Origin: Alphaproteobacteria bacterium | GTDB taxonomy: Bacteria; Pseudomonadota; Alphaproteobacteria; Reyranellales; Reyranellaceae | NCBI GenBank assembly: GCA_013290035.1 | Contig: JABCYT010000147.1 | Coordinates: 1 to 7,496, forward strand | Direction of reading: 5' to 3' | DNA length: 7,496 nucleotides | Shown: positions 5,931 through 7,496 of the stretch, piece after piece | How the letters are laid out: the number at the start of each line of letters is the position of its first letter | How positions within the stretch are numbered: position 1 is the stretch's first letter | Program-made: the position numbers and the translations under genes | The notes under the pieces: generated by a model | What the model was told of the DNA's origin: nothing | The model's database searches: none | Seen by the model: only the letters and a program-made list of their open reading frames with translations

Positions 5931-5936
5931 TGTAAT
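5931..5936 (+). promoter_or_regulatory. Candidate -10 box of the channel gene in the 63-nt divergent gap
   Basis: TGTAAT matches the sigma-70 -10 consensus in 5 of 6 bases and sits in the short gap (5883-5945) between two divergent genes. No convincing -35 box lies 16-18 nt upstream. If it is used, transcription would begin within a few nucleotides of the ATG at 5946, giving a leaderless or nearly leaderless mRNA. That would fit the gene's poor ribosome site. Tentative. Confidence 0.25.
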
Positions 5937-5945
5937 GTCGAGCCG

Positions 5946-6575
5946 ATGCTGTTCGATACGATGGATCTTGGCGCCACCTTCGTGTTCGCCATCAGCGGCG
6001 CCACGCGCGGTGTGCGGCGGCGCCTCGACCTGTTCGGGGTGCTGGTGGTTGCCTGGGCCGCCGCCGTCGCGGGCGGCATTGCGCGCGATCTTCTGATCGG
6101 CGCCGTGCCGCCCGCTTCCATCGCCGACTGGCGCTACCTCGCCGCCGCCGTCGCCGCGGGCGTGCTGGGCTTCTTCGCCTCCGACCTGATCGGCCGGCTC
6201 AGGACGCCGGTGCTGCTGTTCGACGCTGCGGGCCTCTGCCTGTTCGCCGTGACCGGCACCCAGAAGGCGCTGGCTTACGGCCTCAACCCGGCCATGGCAG
6301 CGATTCTAGGCATGATCACCTGCATCGGCGGCGGCGTGGCGCGCGACCTTCTCACCTTGCAGGTGCCCACGGTGCTGCGCGCCGAACTCTATGCCGTGGC
6401 CGCCCTTGCCGGTGCCGGCTCGATCTCCCTCGGGTTCGTGCTGGGGCTGCCCGCCCTGCCGGTGGCCCTGTTCGGGGCCGGGCTGTGCCTTTTTCTGCGG
6501 CTGATGTCGATCTACCGGGGCTGGCGCCTGCCCGTTGCCGGCTCGAATCGTGAGTATTCCAAAGAAACCGACTAG
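5946..6575 (+). CDS. TRIC-family cation channel (UPF0126, YicG-like)
   Basis: A prokaryotic trimeric intracellular cation channel family protein, formerly UPF0126, 209 residues as usual. Structurally studied members are homotrimeric monovalent cation channels of the inner membrane, with seven helices built from two inverted three-helix repeats plus one. Both repeats are visible. FDTMDLGATFVFAISGATRG (3-22) with GGIARDLLIG (43-52) matches VLLFDAAGLCLFAVTGTQKA (89-108) with GGGVARDLL (128-136). The glycine kinks that shape the pore and the Arg-Asp pairs (47-48, 133-134) are intact. The ATG at 5946 is chosen because it keeps the complete first helix; its ribosome site is poor (GAG only 3 nt away), and an ATG at 5961 is the alternative. 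The frame is open further left, but that part is antisense to the DUF1345 gene. It is transcribed divergently from DUF1345-tspO and appears to be a single gene. Confidence 0.9.
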   Translation: MLFDTMDLGATFVFAISGATRGVRRRLDLFGVLVVAWAAAVAGGIARDLLIGAVPPASIADWRYLAAAVAAGVLGFFASDLIGRLRTPVLLFDAAGLCLFAVTGTQKALAYGLNPAMAAILGMITCIGGGVARDLLTLQVPTVLRAELYAVAALAGAGSISLGFVLGLPALPVALFGAGLCLFLRLMSIYRGWRLPVAGSNREYSKETD

Positions 6576-6614
6576 TTTCGAGTTGCTGATCGGTCTGAAC
6601 CGGCACTGCCGCCC

Positions 6615-6643
6615 TTGCCGCTCCTGTGGATGAACGGTAAACA
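6615..6643 (+). promoter_or_regulatory. Weak candidate promoter for pyrE
   Basis: TTGCCG (6615-6620) and TAAACA (6638-6643) are separated by exactly 17 nt in the 111-nt gap before pyrE. Matches to the sigma-70 consensus are 4/6 and 3/6. The gap otherwise holds no ORF or RNA gene I can support. I see no pyrE-type leader peptide plus attenuator hairpin. Confidence 0.25.
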
Positions 6644-6686
6644 CACGACCGTCATTTTGTCGCAAGCGGCGTGGGGGAAAAGCAGC

Positions 6687-7469
6687 ATGGCGACGACGAA
6701 GAAGGCCAAATCGCCGGGCGCTGCAGCTTTGCAAATCCCGGCCAACAAGTTGAATGGAAAGGCTATTTCGGCGCGAGCCAGCGGTACGCCGGAGGCCCGC
6801 GACACCGCGCGCCTGCTGCTCGAAATCGAGGCCATCCACTGCCGGCCCGACAACCCCTACATTTTCACCTCGGGTCGGGCGAGCCCGGTCTATATCGACT
6901 GCCGAAAGTTGATCTCCCATCCTGAAGCGCGCGCCAAGATCATGAATCACGCGCTGAAATCGATCGACAAGCAGATCGGCTGGAACAAGATCGACGTCGT
7001 GGCGGGCGGCGAGACCGCCGGCATCCCGTTCGCGGCGTTCCTGGCGGCGCTGGCCAAGAAGCCGATGATCTACGTGCGCAAGCAACCCAAGGGGTTCGGC
7101 CGCATGGCCCAGATCGAGGGCGACCTCAAGCCGGGCAAGCGCGTCCTGCTGGTCGAGGATCTCGCCACCGACGGCGGCAGCAAGCTGGTCTTCATCGAGG
7201 CGCTGAAGAAGGCCGAGGCCCGGGTCAGCGACTGCTTCGTGATCTTCCACTACGGCATCTTCCCGCAGAGCGTGGAGATGCTGGCGGCGGCCGGCGTCAA
7301 ACTGCACGCGCTCGCCACCTGGTGGGATGCGCTGGAAGCGGCGCAGAAGCACAAGTACTTCGACGAACGCGGGCTCACCGAGACCAAGGCTTTCCTCGAG
7401 GCGCCCGAGCAATGGTCGGCCAACCACGGCGGCCGCCCGCCCGCGCCGCGCTCGATGATGGGGCGGTAG
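6687..7469 (+). CDS. pyrE: Orotate phosphoribosyltransferase
   Basis: Cytosolic enzyme joining orotate and PRPP to give orotidine 5'-phosphate and pyrophosphate, the fifth step of UMP synthesis. The product is 260 residues, longer than the roughly 213 of E. coli, through an N-terminal extension of about 35 residues rich in Lys/Ala and a C-terminal tail. NPYIFTSGRASPVYIDCRKL (56-75) is the N-terminal substrate region. VVAGGETAGIPFAAFLA (104-120) is the core loop. YVRKQPKGFGR (129-139) is the flexible catalytic loop with Arg131, Lys132 and Lys135. VLLVEDLATDGGSK (153-166) is the PRPP-binding motif. The start is the ATG at 6687 with GGGGGA (6673-6678) 8 nt upstream; an ATG at 6630 and a TTG at 6615 are less likely. 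No other pyrimidine gene is in view, so it seems to be a single transcription unit. Confidence 0.95.
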   Translation: MATTKKAKSPGAAALQIPANKLNGKAISARASGTPEARDTARLLLEIEAIHCRPDNPYIFTSGRASPVYIDCRKLISHPEARAKIMNHALKSIDKQIGWNKIDVVAGGETAGIPFAAFLAALAKKPMIYVRKQPKGFGRMAQIEGDLKPGKRVLLVEDLATDGGSKLVFIEALKKAEARVSDCFVIFHYGIFPQSVEMLAAAGVKLHALATWWDALEAAQKHKYFDERGLTETKAFLEAPEQWSANHGGRPPAPRSMMGR

Positions 7470-7496
7470 CCACGGCACAGTTGTCATCCCGAGGCC
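7470..7496. other. Window-edge intergenic start, possible repeat fragment
   Basis: The last 27 nt after pyrE hold no gene. They end in GTTGTCATCCCGAGGCC, which resembles the TGTCATCCYGAG edge of intergenic repeats common in proteobacterial genomes. It is cut by the window edge, so nothing firm can be said. Confidence 0.2.

Noticed and set aside
5664..5945. N-terminal extension of the channel gene (94 extra residues)
   Set aside because: The extension is Gln/Glu/Arg-rich and antisense to the DUF1345 gene. Homologues begin at the first membrane helix.
6591..6620. Small inverted repeats after the channel gene (CGGT/ACCG and CGGCA/TGCCG) as a terminator or pyrE attenuator
   Set aside because: Arms of 4-5 bp with no U-tract and no leader peptide. 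Such short repeats are expected by chance in GC-rich DNA.
6306..7487. Minus-strand 393-codon frame opposite pyrE
   Set aside because: It is a shadow of pyrE and the end of the channel gene, with no coherent domain and an Arg/His/Gln-rich composition.
1..7496. Defence system, CRISPR array, mobile element, tRNA or riboswitch
   Set aside because: I looked for periodic repeats, transposase or integrase motifs, nuclease or helicase motifs and tRNA-like arms on both strands. Nothing supports any of these.

Overview
This window looks like a stretch of chromosome from a GC-rich alphaproteobacterium. The evidence is the strong G/C bias at third codon positions, the form of orotate phosphoribosyltransferase (a PKGFG loop and an N-terminal extension of about 35 residues), and a candidate promoter of the Caulobacter sigma-73 type. 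A Rhodospirillales or Hyphomicrobiales member (Reyranella- or Bradyrhizobium-like) is a guess from general resemblance, not a demonstrated placement. There are no tRNA or rRNA genes, transposases, phage genes or CRISPR arrays.

Region 1 (1-1640) is a rightward pair of envelope genes. The C-terminal end of a peptidoglycan-binding-like protein enters from the left. Overlapping it by 38 nt is a lipoprotein with a low-complexity linker, an uncharacterised alpha/beta domain, a TPR-like stretch and a C-terminal OmpA-like domain. The gene ends at a three-armed hairpin region that lies between converging genes.

Region 2 (1638-4690) has a leftward gene for a small secreted protein made of two tandem DUF333-type cysteine units. 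Divergent from it is a tight rightward pair: an exported serine beta-lactamase/esterase-like hydrolase and, 2 nt later, an MdtD-like DHA2 multidrug transporter. The transporter converges on region 3 with only 17 nt between stop codons.

Region 3 (4708-6575) has a leftward pair, DUF1345 membrane protein then TspO, separated by 8 nt. A 63-nt divergent gap separates it from a rightward TRIC-family (UPF0126/YicG-like) channel gene.

Region 4 (6687-7469) is pyrE, the last step but one of UMP synthesis, apparently standing alone.

Apart from pyrE, every complete gene encodes an exported or membrane protein, so the window is an envelope, transport and stress cluster of unrelated small transcription units. 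I see no convincing undescribed multi-gene system. The points most worth a second look are the duplicated cysteine module, the Asp-to-Ser change in the peptidoglycan-binding motif of the OmpA domain, the three-arm hairpin, the hydrolase-transporter pair and the DUF1345-TspO pair.
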